Part shown: piece by piece, positions 1-11,400 of the stretch | Numbering within the stretch: the stretch's first letter is position 1 | How the letters are laid out: each line of letters starts with the position of its first letter | Origin: Bacteroidales bacterium UBA3754 | GTDB taxonomy: Bacteria; Bacteroidota; Bacteroidia; Bacteroidales; UBA1715 | Direction: 5' to 3' | DNA length: 64,000 nt | NCBI GenBank assembly: GCA_002371705.1 | Contig: DFGI01000096.1 | Span: forward strand, 20,877-84,876 | The notes under the pieces: model-generated | Told to the model about the DNA's origin: nothing | What the model saw: only the letters and a program-made list of their open reading frames with translations | Databases searched by the model: none | Translations under genes and position numbers: made by a program

Positions 1-1322
1 TCACACAAAAAAATGGCGGCGGCATCGGCATCATCAGCGCAACACGTTATTCCTATGCCTCGGCGAACTACACGCTCTGCGACAATATATATAAGTATAT
101 TTTTGACTTAGATACGCTCCAACAACCTCGAACCATTGGCGAAGCATTTTTATTGGCAAAAGCGAACACTGCTAACGATATGTACCAAAACAAACGAGTG
201 TATATTCTGCTCGGCGACCCAGCCCTGCGACTTGCCGTACCGAAATATTCCATTGCAATAGATTCCATCAACAACATACCTTTTGCCGAATTCAACGACA
301 CAATCAAAGCGTTATCCACACTGCAAATTTCTGGTCATATTGAAACCCCAGATGCTCAAATAGACGACAAATACGATGGGATTCTCTCAATAAAATTATT
401 TGATAAATCACAGTCCATCACCACATTAGGAAACGACAAGAATGATGTGATTACATTTGATTCATACACAAACACTCTATTTCAGGGAATGGCGAGCGTA
501 CAAAACGGAAGGTTTTCATTTTCCGCAATATTGCCCCAGGACATTTATTATTACAACGGCAAAGGGAAACTCAGCCTATACGCAACAAACGACAGCATTC
601 AAGCCGCTGGAGCATTTTACGATTTGCTGATAAACGAAAGTTTAACTTCGGAAGACGATGATTTTTCTGGTCCAACAATTTCAATGTACCTCAACGAAAA
701 GAATTTCACCAACGGTTCAATGACAAACCAAAACCCAACATTGCGAATTTTTGTTACAGATTCATCAGGCATCAACATTTCCAATGCATCAATCGGACAT
801 AGCATAACACTAACAATTGACGGTGATGAGTCAAACCAAATCACCCTCAACGATTTTTACTATGCCGATTTGAACACATATACCTCTGGTTCAATAGAAT
901 ACAAATTATTAGACCTTGCCGAAGGAGAACACACACTAACATTGACCATGTGGGATTCGTACAACAATCCGTCAGAAATGGAAATAAATTTCTATGTAGT
1001 TAATTCAAAGGACGTTACAATCAAAAACGTATATAATTACCCCAATCCGATGAAAGATATCACCTATTTCCATTTCGCCCACAACCAAGCGGGAAACGAG
1101 GCCAAAATCACAATAAAAATATATGACCTTTCTGGGAATTTGGTTCGATCCTTTGTAACGGAAAAAACAGCATCAGGATTTCTTGATACCGAATTATTTT
1201 GGGACGGGAAATCGGCAAACGGTTCCCAGATGCAAAACGGCATTTATCCATATACAATTGAAATTCAAACAAATACAGGAGAAACGCAATGGTCGGAACA
1301 AAAAATTTTATTGGCGAAATAA
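1..1322 (+). CDS. porU: PorU, type IX secretion sortase (3' part)
   Basis: The reading frame is open from base 3, so the gene starts before the window and only the last ~439 residues are present. PorU is the gingipain-family (C25-like) cell-surface protease that removes the C-terminal sorting domain of T9SS cargo. The first residues visible (KNGGGIGIISATR) match the end of a C25 catalytic domain. The rest is beta-rich and ends in a FlgD-like Ig fold (IYDLSGNLVRSF, then FWDGKSANGSQMQNGIYPY). porV follows, the usual partner gene, which supports the call. The two giant T9SS cargo genes in this window would be its substrates. Catalytic residues lie outside the window and cannot be checked. Confidence 0.85.
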   Translation, partial: TQKNGGGIGIISATRYSYASANYTLCDNIYKYIFDLDTLQQPRTIGEAFLLAKANTANDMYQNKRVYILLGDPALRLAVPKYSIAIDSINNIPFAEFNDTIKALSTLQISGHIETPDAQIDDKYDGILSIKLFDKSQSITTLGNDKNDVITFDSYTNTLFQGMASVQNGRFSFSAILPQDIYYYNGKGKLSLYATNDSIQAAGAFYDLLINESLTSEDDDFSGPTISMYLNEKNFTNGSMTNQNPTLRIFVTDSSGINISNASIGHSITLTIDGDESNQITLNDFYYADLNTYTSGSIEYKLLDLAEGEHTLTLTMWDSYNNPSEMEINFYVVNSKDVTIKNVYNYPNPMKDITYFHFAHNQAGNEAKITIKIYDLSGNLVRSFVTEKTASGFLDTELFWDGKSANGSQMQNGIYPYTIEIQTNTGETQWSEQKILLAK

Positions 1323-1373
1323 TTTTTTATATCCAAACAATAATCAACCGTTTTTCAAGTTTATAAAAAAACG

Positions 1374-1381
1374 TATATTTG
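1374..1381 (+). promoter_or_regulatory. TAnnTTTG promoter element before porV
   Basis: TATATTTG matches the Bacteroidota -7 consensus. It ends 21 bases before the ATG at 1403 and overlaps a possible TTG start at 1379, so it argues for the downstream ATG as the true start. No clear -33 TTTG is seen. Confidence 0.6.
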
Positions 1382-1402
1382 CATAATTTATTTATTAAGA
1401 CG

Positions 1403-2605
1403 ATGCGACGGATTCTATTAACAATACTCTCTCTTATGATGGGCACAGCGCTGTTTGCCCAACAAATTGATACAGACAAAAGTGGTTCTCAAAGCACAGG
1501 TCAAGACCTAACAAAATACAACGTAATCACAACAGCGGTTTCGTTTCTTACCATCACACCTGACTCACGAAGCGGTGCAATGGGAGATGTTGGAGCCGCA
1601 ACCACACCCGATGTGTGGGCACAACACAGCAACGCCTCAAAATATGCGACTTCAGACGACGATTTCAGCGTAGGACTTTCATACACGCCATGGTTGTCGA
1701 ACTTAGGAATAAAAGACATTAATTTGATTTATCTTGCTGGCTACAAAAAGCTTTCAAAAAAAGAAGCTGTTGGCGCATCGCTATGCTATTTCTCATTAGG
1801 CGACATAGAAGCGTACGATGAAGATGGTAACCGCGCAGGAATCACAATTTCGCCCCAAGAATATTCCATAGATGTTTCATACTCACGCTATTTGGCCGAC
1901 AATTTTGTTATGGGTATGACAGGACGCTTTATATATTCAAACCTAACTGGCGGAACATTAGAAAATTACCACGCAGGGAAGGCTGTAGCCGCCGATATTT
2001 CCGGAACGTATTTCAAGGAATTCAAATCGACGATGCCTGGTTTGTTGACCGCTGGATTCAACATTTCGAACATTGGTTCAAAAATATCATATTCAAATGA
2101 CAACAAAGACTTTATTCCTGCTAATCTAAAACTTGGATTGGGTTACAACATGGATATTGACCAATATAATAAACTTGGTGTATATTTCGATGTAAACAAA
2201 CTGCTGGTTCCTACTCCACCAATTTACATTAAGGACAGCAACGGCAATATATCAGAAACCAAAGGGAAAGACAATGAAGTATCGGTGCCACAAGGTATTT
2301 TCCAATCGTTCTATGATGCGCCAAACGGATTCAGCGAAGAGATGAAGGAATTCACATTGAGCATAGGCGCCGAATATTGGTACAACCAACAATTTGCCGC
2401 TCGATTGGGATATTTCAACGAAGCCGATACGAAAGGAGACAGAAAATATTTCACAGCTGGTGCTGGACTACGGTTGAATATCTTTGGATTGGATTTTTCA
2501 TATCTGATTCCTGTTAACGGCAAAAATTCGCCATTGGCAAACACATTCCGTTTTTCCATCACATTTGATTTCGAAAGCACAGGAAATTCAAACTCTAAAC
2601 GATAA
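1403..2605 (+). CDS. porV: PorV (LptO), T9SS outer-membrane shuttle protein
   Basis: PorV is an outer-membrane FadL-like barrel that collects T9SS substrates from the translocon and hands them to PorU. The 400-residue length fits. The N-terminus is a signal peptide (MRRILLTILSLMMGTALFAQQ, cut after FAQ or nearby), and the mature start contains the family pattern of SRSGAMGDVGAAT followed by repeated amphipathic strands ending in SFTFDF-type residues. I chose ATG 1403 rather than the longer frame from TTG 1379 because a promoter element covers the upstream start and the signal peptide begins cleanly here. It follows porU by 80 bases and its stop overlaps the ispF start (TAATG). Confidence 0.9.
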   Translation: MRRILLTILSLMMGTALFAQQIDTDKSGSQSTGQDLTKYNVITTAVSFLTITPDSRSGAMGDVGAATTPDVWAQHSNASKYATSDDDFSVGLSYTPWLSNLGIKDINLIYLAGYKKLSKKEAVGASLCYFSLGDIEAYDEDGNRAGITISPQEYSIDVSYSRYLADNFVMGMTGRFIYSNLTGGTLENYHAGKAVAADISGTYFKEFKSTMPGLLTAGFNISNIGSKISYSNDNKDFIPANLKLGLGYNMDIDQYNKLGVYFDVNKLLVPTPPIYIKDSNGNISETKGKDNEVSVPQGIFQSFYDAPNGFSEEMKEFTLSIGAEYWYNQQFAARLGYFNEADTKGDRKYFTAGAGLRLNIFGLDFSYLIPVNGKNSPLANTFRFSITFDFESTGNSNSKR

Positions 2606-3084
2606 TGAAAATCCGAATTGGTCAAGGATACGACGTTCACCAATTAGCTGAAGGATTACCATTTGTATTAGGAGGCGTGCATATTGAGCATAGCCACGGC
2701 TTGGTTGCCCACTCTGATGGTGACGTGCTTCTCCACAGCATTTGCGATGCGATTTTGGGCGCTGCGGCAATGCGCGACATTGGCTATCACTTTCCCGACA
2801 ACAGCAACGAATTCAAAAATATAGACAGCAGAATTTTGCTTCGAAAAACCAAAGAGTTAATCTCGGCAAACGGTTGGGAAATTGGGAACATTGATGCAAC
2901 AATCTGTCTGCAAAAGCCAAAATTATTACCACACATTCCACAAATGTGCAAAAACATTGCCGACGACCTACAAATTGATATTTCAGATGTGTCAGTAAAA
3001 GCAACAACAACTGAAAAACTCGGTTTTGTTGGTCGCGAGGAAGGAGTTGCAGTTTTTGCCGTAGCATTAATACAAAAACAATAA
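2605..3084 (+). CDS. ispF: 2-C-methyl-D-erythritol 2,4-cyclodiphosphate synthase
   Basis: IspF converts CDP-methylerythritol 2-phosphate to the cyclic diphosphate in the non-mevalonate isoprenoid pathway, in the cytoplasm. The 159-residue length is typical. Metal ligands are visible as D10 and H12 in GYDVHQL and H44 in DVLLHSICDA. The HFPD motif and the TTTEKLGF active-site segment near the C-terminus are present. The start codon overlaps the porV stop by one base, so the gene is translationally coupled to porV. The porV-ispF neighbourhood is a shared promoter arrangement rather than a functional link. Confidence 0.97.
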   Translation: MKIRIGQGYDVHQLAEGLPFVLGGVHIEHSHGLVAHSDGDVLLHSICDAILGAAAMRDIGYHFPDNSNEFKNIDSRILLRKTKELISANGWEIGNIDATICLQKPKLLPHIPQMCKNIADDLQIDISDVSVKATTTEKLGFVGREEGVAVFAVALIQKQ

Positions 3085-3088
3085 TTGT

Positions 3089-4099
3089 ATGAATTCAATT
3101 TTGAAATATACCATAATTCTCTCGTACGTGTTGTTCAGCCTGACATCATGCAAAAACGGCATTGGGGGCAGTTCAATGACGGGAGAGCCAGGAGAATTGT
3201 TGGTTGTTATCAATGATGAATACAAGAATTCGGAAACTGGAGAACAAATCTGTGCTGTGCTCAACGAAGAAGAAATTGGTCTAACACAATCAGAATCACC
3301 ATTTTCAGTTTTACTTATCAGTCGGAACAATTTTTCCAGCACATTCAGAAATTACCGAAACATATTGTTTCTTGATGTTGATAAAAAATTCACCAAACCA
3401 CAAATCCAATACCGCAAAGACCTTTGGACACAACATCAAGCGTATGTGAGCATAGGCGCTGGCAATGCGGAGGAACTGAAAGAGGTTTTGAATATAAAAA
3501 GAAGCAATATCATAGAATATTTTATCCAAGCGGAAATTGAGCGCTACCAGCAACTCTACAAGCAAGCGAACAATCAAATTGTAGAAAAAAGCATTAAAAA
3601 ACAATTTGACATCAACATTTCCGTTCCCGTTGGCTACAATGTCAATAAAACAGCAGATGGTTTTATGTGGATTTCACTTGAGTCAAAGGTTCATAGTCAA
3701 GGACTTATCATTTACGAACGTCCATATACCGACACCGCGCAATTCAACAAAGCGAATTTGCTTAATTATCGGGATTCCATTGTAAAAATCCACATTCCTG
3801 GTCCTACCGAAGGGAGTTTTATGACGACGGAATACATTCTTCCCACTCAATATAAAGTCGGGAAATACATTTTGGATGACTTCACCGTTGAGTTGCGTGG
3901 AAAGTGGCGTGTGGAAAACGATTTTATGGCGGGACCATTCACCAGTTACACATTCTGCAATCCTGGGAAAAACAAACTCATAACAATCGAGGGATACGTG
4001 TATTATCCGAACAAAGAAAAGCGAAACTTTATGCGACAATTACAAGCCATCTGTCGTTCGGTTTATTTTGACAAACAAGTTGACAAAACAGCAGAATAA
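3089..4099 (+). CDS. DUF4837 family lipoprotein
   Basis: A 336-residue exported lipoprotein: hydrophobic N-terminus, then a lipobox at FSLTSC (Cys about residue 21). The GEPGELLVVINDEY segment just after it is the signature I associate with the Bacteroidota DUF4837 family, whose function is unknown. The rest alternates strands and helices with no recognisable catalytic motif. It starts 4 bases after ispF and is followed 9 bases later by the UbiA-type gene, so all belong to one operon. Confidence 0.75.
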   Translation: MNSILKYTIILSYVLFSLTSCKNGIGGSSMTGEPGELLVVINDEYKNSETGEQICAVLNEEEIGLTQSESPFSVLLISRNNFSSTFRNYRNILFLDVDKKFTKPQIQYRKDLWTQHQAYVSIGAGNAEELKEVLNIKRSNIIEYFIQAEIERYQQLYKQANNQIVEKSIKKQFDINISVPVGYNVNKTADGFMWISLESKVHSQGLIIYERPYTDTAQFNKANLLNYRDSIVKIHIPGPTEGSFMTTEYILPTQYKVGKYILDDFTVELRGKWRVENDFMAGPFTSYTFCNPGKNKLITIEGYVYYPNKEKRNFMRQLQAICRSVYFDKQVDKTAE

Positions 4100-4108
4100 T
4101 TATTCGAT

Positions 4109-4963
4109 ATGAATATTGCGAAATATTTTTCACTCATAAAATTTTCCCATACAATTTTTGCGTTACCGTTCGCCGCAATCGGATTTTCGTTGGCTGTATG
4201 GTACGCCAATTATCCGTTTGAATGGAGATTGTTGCTCTGTGTGCTTCTTTGTATGGTATTTTGCCGCTCAGCCGCAATGGCGTTCAACCGTTTAGTTGAT
4301 TACAAATTCGACAAAAAAAACGAGCGCACCGAAAACAGAGAAATTCCAGCAGGCGTTATTTCCCCAAGAGCCGCATTGATATTTGTAATTCTGATGTCGC
4401 TTCTATTTATAGCAACCACGTGGTTCATCAACAGACTTTGTTTTTTTCTATCACCTGTTGCTTTGGCGGTTGTGTTATTTTACTCCTACACAAAACGATT
4501 CACCTCGTTGTGCCACTTTTTTTTAGGCATAGGTCAGGCGTTAGTGCCAATTGGCGCATATATAGCCGTTTCCGCTGAATTTGCGATTATTCCCATCATT
4601 TTTTCATTTATTGTGTTGGGATGGATGGCTGGTTTTGACATCATTTATGCACTACAAGACGAAGAATTCGACCGTCGGGAATCCTTGCACAGCATTCCCG
4701 AACGATTAGGAAGAAAAAACGCTCTCCGTGCCTCAATTGGTATTCATGTTGTAACCGCGATACTTGTTGTAATTGTAGGTTTTATTGCTGAATTTTCATG
4801 GTTGTATTGGATTGGTTCCGTTTTATTTATTGGTTGTTTGATATTCCAACACACAATAGTTTCACCAAACGACATCTCGAAAGTAAACCTTGCATTCAGC
4901 ACGACCAATGGATTTGCGAGCATAGTTTATGCCACATTTACCATTGCAAGCCTATTTGTTTAG
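4109..4963 (+). CDS. UbiA-family prenyltransferase (MqnP-like)
   Basis: A 284-residue integral membrane prenyltransferase with about eight to nine hydrophobic segments. The first Asp-rich motif is NRLVDYKFD (N60, D64, D68) and the second is QDEEFDRRESLHSIPERLG at about 180-195; both bind the prenyl diphosphate through Mg2+. In Bacteroidota close relatives are annotated as 4-hydroxybenzoate polyprenyltransferase but mostly serve menaquinone synthesis by the futalosine route (MqnP). Choosing between these roles from sequence alone is inference. Its stop overlaps the stop of the convergent GldH-like gene by four bases. Confidence 0.85.
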   Translation: MNIAKYFSLIKFSHTIFALPFAAIGFSLAVWYANYPFEWRLLLCVLLCMVFCRSAAMAFNRLVDYKFDKKNERTENREIPAGVISPRAALIFVILMSLLFIATTWFINRLCFFLSPVALAVVLFYSYTKRFTSLCHFFLGIGQALVPIGAYIAVSAEFAIIPIIFSFIVLGWMAGFDIIYALQDEEFDRRESLHSIPERLGRKNALRASIGIHVVTAILVVIVGFIAEFSWLYWIGSVLFIGCLIFQHTIVSPNDISKVNLAFSTTNGFASIVYATFTIASLFV

Positions 4964-5439
4964 TTTGCACGCTCTATAGAAAGAGAAAACGAAACGATCC
5001 CGAACAACGAATCCTGATGCGAATCCAATGCTAATTCAAAGGTATTCAATCCTTTACGGAACGAATTGGCATAGAACAAAGTTTGCTGCAATTCCACCAA
5101 ACTATCGGAACGCATTAAGCCAATCGGTTGGAATTTATTGTTATACAACGGAATAGCTATTGGAATAGAAACAGACTCACCGTATGGAGAACGATACCCC
5201 AATTCGAGCGGCAATTGAAACGCCGACACCGTTGGTTCATGAACAACAGACAGCACCACATTATATAACTGGAACGTATCAGCGGTATTCTCAAATTCAA
5301 ATCGAGGATGTTCGTTTTTAGTAAGAAGATTATTTTCGAACGCATACGTTTTTTCATACGCAACATCCTTACCCTCACACGATTGAAACAACACAGACAC
5401 CAATCCGACAAATAGTCCTATATAACAAAACTGTTTCAT
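4960..5439 (-). CDS. gldH: GldH-like gliding motility/T9SS lipoprotein
   Basis: A 159-residue lipoprotein (lipobox SVLFQSC, Cys about 20). Length, the YEKTYAFENN start of the mature part, the FxFENTADTFQLYNVVLSV strand and the C-terminal FGIVSFSLSIER pattern resemble GldH, a lipoprotein needed for gliding in flavobacteria that is also kept in non-gliding Bacteroidales. The match is by pattern memory only, so the call is moderate. It has its own TATCTTTG element between its start and the stop of the giant cargo gene, and it runs head-on into the ubiA-type gene with overlapping stops. Confidence 0.5.
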   Translation of the reverse strand: MKQFCYIGLFVGLVSVLFQSCEGKDVAYEKTYAFENNLLTKNEHPRFEFENTADTFQLYNVVLSVVHEPTVSAFQLPLELGYRSPYGESVSIPIAIPLYNNKFQPIGLMRSDSLVELQQTLFYANSFRKGLNTFELALDSHQDSLFGIVSFSLSIERAN

Positions 5440-5459
5440 ATTCTTGAATTTTTCGCGGT

Positions 5460-5467
5460 CAAAGATA
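5460..5467 (-). promoter_or_regulatory. TATCTTTG promoter element for the GldH-like gene
   Basis: A perfect TAnnTTTG match on the minus strand, 20 bases before the gldH-like ATG and 13 bases past the stop of the 4502-aa gene. It suggests independent transcription of the lipoprotein. Confidence 0.6.
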
Positions 5468-5479
5468 CAAAATCAATTA

Positions 5480-8400
5480 TTACCGAACTAACACTTTTCG
5501 TACTTGCACTGAACCTTCTGGAGATATTAGTTTAACAATATACACACCCATTGTTGGCATATAGTATTCAACATCAATATCAGGAGATTTCGATGTAAAG
5601 TGGGTAATTTCACCTACTGGATTTATGACATAAATATCGTAGTCCTTTACGTATTTCAATATGATATAATGTGGTATTGTATAAAGTTGTAGTTCAGTGT
5701 TTTCAATCTTACGGAACCGAGCTTCCAATTCCACATCTTTCGTCATCATAATATTGCGGACCGTATCAGTGTTGCCATCGCTCCATTCAATAAACTCATA
5801 TCCTTCCGCCGCTTGTACAGAAACCACCGCAACCTGCATAAAGTCGAAGATGCCATCTCCTGTCACCACACCTGCGCTATCATCGCTGAGTTTCAACGTA
5901 AGTTGATATTGTTCAGGAACAAAGTTAGCAATTATCAGCGTATCGCTCAACACGGTAACACGTATGGTGTCGGTGGTTTGACCTGTTGACCAACCGCCCA
6001 ATTTATAGCCATAAATTGGGTTAGCAACTAATTCTGCATCAGACTGATAGCTATACAAACCAGCCCCTTCGACCGTTCCAAAATATGAATCATTGACCGA
6101 CAATCGAACTTCATACTCTATTGGAACAAAATTAGCCACCAGATTAGTAGATGCCTTAATCCTATAGGTGCGCAAAGCAACGGTGTCGCCATCGCTCCAC
6201 GAATCAAAGCGGTAGCCTTTTTCTGGTACAGCGGCAATTTCAATATCGGAGCCATATTCATATGAGCCGCTACCATCAACGCTTCCCATAGATTCATCGC
6301 TGCTATACAATGAAAGTTCATACACAATAGGTTTGAAACGAGCTTCGTATGTTGTATCTTCCACCACAACAATGCGTCGCTTCATATCAACCACGCCATC
6401 GCTCCATTCAATAAATTCATATCCATATTTACAACGTGCCTCTATCACCGTATCCACATTTATGTTATACACGCCTGCGCCGAACACTTCACCATAATTT
6501 TCATTATTAACTGTAAGTGTCACAGTATATTGAGTTGGTTTGAACACAGCCATAAACGTAGTATCATTCACAATTACAAATTTGCGGGTTGCATTTGTGT
6601 TTCCATCATCCCATTTCACAAACTCAAAGCCATCGCGAGGTTCTGCAGTTAGCGTAACCATAGAATTATAATTGTAACTTCCCACACCAGCAACGGTTCC
6701 CATCAACACATCGTTAGTCATAGCCGATACGATGAATGTTTTCGGTTTAAAATATGCCGTATCATACATATCGCCATTCATGACAAACGTTTTCTGCGTA
6801 TTTTTCGAGCCATTTGCCCATTGATAGAATTCATACCCTTCGTTTGGAACAGCTTCAACAGTAACTTCGGAATTGAAGTCATACAAATCGTAACCGCCTT
6901 CTATATAGCCGAAATTTGAATTATTCACAGCTATTGAAATGCTGTATTGCAATGGTTCGAACAGTGCTTCCACAGAATAATTTTTCAATACGGTCAACTG
7001 ACGAGGATTTTGCATCACACCATCGCTCCAACGAACAAAATGGTAGCCATAGTTTTCAACCGCACGCAATTCCAACGAATAATTGTAATCGTAGATTCCG
7101 CCTCCGTCCACGTAGCCATAAGCGACATTGTTTGCAGTTGCCGTAATGCTGTATTTTGCAGGCGAGACAGTATATTGCGCAACGTAGGTTTCTGTTTTCG
7201 TTACAGGCGAGATATCATGGTTCCATCCTTTGAACGTATAACTTGACGCAGCATCGGTAGCCCGTTTTGGCGTTTCACCATCGTACAAAGGCATATCACC
7301 ATAATTCAGCACAGAAACTTGCAACATAGTCCCATCGTAATTCTTAAACGACACAACATATTGGTTCACCACAGTATTGTAAGTAATTGTATATGTTGCA
7401 TTTCCAGTAACAGATTCAAGTTCAGGCGACCAGCAACAGAACGAATATGAATATTGTTCATTGCCAACCTTCGCAGGAATCTCTTCGGTGAATGTTGGCA
7501 TTTCGCCATAATGCGCCATTTGTTTCAACAGCACCGTTGTGCCGTCTTCCGACATAAAATTCACAAGATACGTTTTCGGTGTTTTTGCATAAACAGCCGT
7601 ATAAGTTGCTTCCGTCGTTACCGGTTGCAAATCGGGCGACCAACTTTCGAACGTGTATGAATATTTGTCGTCAGCCAATTTTGTTGGAATCGGACACGTT
7701 GGAACAGAACGATAATTGAATTCTGTTTGCTGCAAAATCGTACCATCTTCATCCACAAATGTAATCACATACATATCCGATGCAAGCATATAGGTTGCCG
7801 TGTAAACCGCATCGCCCACAACCTTAACAGGAGTAACATTCCAACCCGCAAACGTATATACATTGCCAACATCGTTTGGCTTTTGAGGCAAAGCGCCATC
7901 ATACGACGGCACTACCCCATATTCGTACGATGATTGCTGGAGAACCGAACCATCTTCGTTTTTGAACACGACAGTATAGGTATTCGCAACAGACTCATAC
8001 ATAGTCGTATAGGTCTCATCGCCAACGACAGGAACAATCGTTTTGTTCCAACCAATAAAAGCAAACGATTCTCTTTCAGAACCCATTTTTGTTGGAACTG
8101 CTCCGTGGTATTCAGGCATTTCGCCGTATAATACTTGTGTATTCTGCAATTCTGTGCCGTCTTCATTAACAAACGCAATTGAATATGTATTTGTAATTTC
8201 CGAATATTGTGGACGATACGTTGTTGCTGCGTTAACTGGAGTTATCGCAGGATTCCATCCCTCAAACGAATATGTGAACTGCTCATTTGATGGTTTTGTT
8301 GGAGCATTGCAAGTTGGCAACGAACCATATTCATATTCACCGGAAGCAGAAAGCTTTTCGCCATTTTCATCTTCAAATGTTATAGCATACTTCCGCAATG

Positions 8401-11400
8401 ATTGTGAGAATCGAGCCGTATATACCACATCGGCAGTAACAACTTCCACTGGTTTATCCCACCCAATAAATGTGTAAACATATTGTTCCGTTGCTGGTTT
8501 TGACGGAGTTGGCACCGAAAGTTTTTCTCCATAAGCAAATACACCCGAACCATCGAGCATGGTACCATCCTCCTCAACAAATTTCACCGAATACGTATTC
8601 AGATGTTCCTTAAACACAGCGTAATACGTTGCCGCACGTTCCACAGGTATTAAATCAGGCGACCACGAATCGAACTCGTAGGAGAACTGCGCATCGGCAA
8701 CACGTGTTGGAGCATAACACGTTGGCATTGCTCCATACGGGACGTCAGTACGTTGCAAAATTTGGTCGTTGTAGTTTTTAAACGTAATTTGATACAATTG
8801 AGTTTCTGTCGTGTATGTTGCAATATATTCCGCATCATCAGTAACTTTCACTAATTCAGTATTCCAACCTGCAAACGTATAAGTCACACCCTCTTCGCCA
8901 ACCTTGGTTGGATATTGATTTTCGTACGACGGATACGAGCCAAACGGCATTTCCGACGATTGCAAAACCTCGCCATCCTCGTCTTTAAATGTAACCACAT
9001 ATTTATTTGTAACTTGCATAAACACAGCGATATAAGTTGTATTTCCCGTCACAGCGACAATTGTTTTATTCCATCCCGTAAATTCATACGAATACTGCGC
9101 GTTGCCTTCTTTCTGCGGTGTTTCGCCTACATATGCCGGATACGTGCCGTATGTTTCATCGGTGCGTTGCAATTCTGTTCCATCTTCGTTGGCAAACACA
9201 ACCGAATACGTTCTTTCCGTTGCGGAATACGATGCCTTGTATGATGCGTCAGCTGTAACCTCAACCAGCGACGGAGTCCATTCCTCAAATAAATACTCAT
9301 ATTGGTTGTTTGAAGCCTTCGTTGGATTTTCCATAGATGGCATTTGACCATAATCGTATATGACAGAAGCAATTATCGAATTATCGTCATCTAAGAACGA
9401 AACGGTATATTGATTTGTTGATTGAACATATGTAGCTGTATAAACCGCATCAGCAGCGACTTCAATCACGTGATAGTTCCATCCCGCAAACGTATATGAA
9501 TACTGGGCTGTTGGTGCTTTTGTCGGTGCTGCACAGACAGGTTTCTCACCATATTCATATTGCTGCGATTGCAAAATTGTTCCATCATCATCCTTGAATG
9601 TTACGAGATATTTTTTCTTCTCTGACTTGTATGTTGCTGTATATGTCTTGTCTTCGGTAACTATTGTTGGTTTTGGATACCACGAATCAAAATCATACGT
9701 ATATTGAGCATCAGCAAGTTTCGATGGCACGGCACAAATTGGCATAGCTCCATATGCAAAATTCGACTGTTGCAACACCGAACCATCGTCATCAACAAAT
9801 GTGATTTCAAACATTGTGGTCGCATCGGTGAATGTTGCCGTATAAACCGCATTGTCGGTTACACGCGATGGCACCACGTTCCAACCCGCAAACGAATACG
9901 TCTTACCATTTTCGCTTGGTTTCGTAGGAACTGCACCTACGAACGATGGATAATTTCCGTATGCGACCTTAGAAATCTGCAAAATGTCGCCATTATAATT
10001 TTTGAAAATTACGGTGTATTCATTCACAGACTCCGTAAATGTAGCAGTATAAACAACATCGCATGAAACATCAACCAGTGGTTTGTTCCAACCAGCAAAC
10101 TCATACGAATATTGCATTGTTGATGGTTTTGACGGCGTTTCGCCTTCATATACTGGATGTGAGCCATACAGAACATTCGATGACTGCAATTCCGTACCAT
10201 CAGCATTGTTGAATTTTACCACATATTGATTTACAACCACGTCATATTCAGCCCGATAGGTTGCATTCGCAACAACTTCGGAAATTGCGGGCGTCCAGCC
10301 TTTGAATTCATACGAATATTGTGCGGTTGACGATTTTTCTGGTGCAGCGATTGTTGGCGTTGCTCCATACGCATATTCCATTGTTGAAATCACCGAATAA
10401 TCCTCATCAACAAACGTAATGGTATATTTCCGTTCTTGTTCAACAAATGTAGCGGTGTAAACAGTTTCACCAGTTACTTTTGTTATGGATTTATCCCAAC
10501 CGTTGAACACGTACGAATATTGGTCAGTTGAAGATTTTGTTGGCATTGCACCTGAATATGTTGGCATTGCGCCATATTCATATTCCCGTTTTTGCAAAAT
10601 AGTTTCACCATCTTCGTCAACAAATGTTACAACATACTTATTGGTGATTGCCGTGTATGTCGCAAAATATTCCGCATCGAACGCAACCGCCGTAAGTTCC
10701 GGAGTCCACGAATTAAAGACGTATGTATAGCGAACATCGGCGTTTCTTGTCGGAATCGGACACATTGGCAAAGCACCATAACCGAATTGTGAAGTTTGAA
10801 GAATTGTGTCATTATAGTTTCTAAAAATTATGGTATAACTATTTGTACTCTTGGTAAATACAGCAGTATAAACCACATCCTCAGTTACTACATCAATAGT
10901 TTTATTCCACCCGACAAAACTGTATTCATATTCCTCGTCGGCTGGTTTTGTTGGCACCGCCTCGTTGTACGAAGGAATTGTGCCGTACGCAACATTCGAT
11001 GACTGCAACACTTCTCCGTCAAAATTTTTAAACGTCACAAGATACGTATTGATTGATACTGAATACGTTGCGACATATATTTCGTCACCAACCACAGCAC
11101 GGATGGTCTTATTCCATCCTGCAAATTCATACGAATATTGTGCAGTTGCCGATTTTGTTGGTTCAGCACCTTCGTACAACGGCATTGCGTTATATGCCAC
11201 AGTTGAACGTTGCAAAACAGATCCATCGTCGTTTTTGAACATAATTTCATAGGAATTCACTGATTCAGAATACGTTGCCTTATACACTGCAGTTCCTGTT
11301 ACTTCTGCCACAGCTGGCGACCAGCCATCGAATGTGTATGTAAACTGTGCAGTCGCGTCTTTTTGCGGAGCTACGCAACTTGGCATTGCACCATATTCAT

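Noticed and set aside
1379..1402. Upstream TTG start for porV
   Set aside because: The TTG is the end of a TATATTTG promoter element and the signal peptide begins at ATG 1403.
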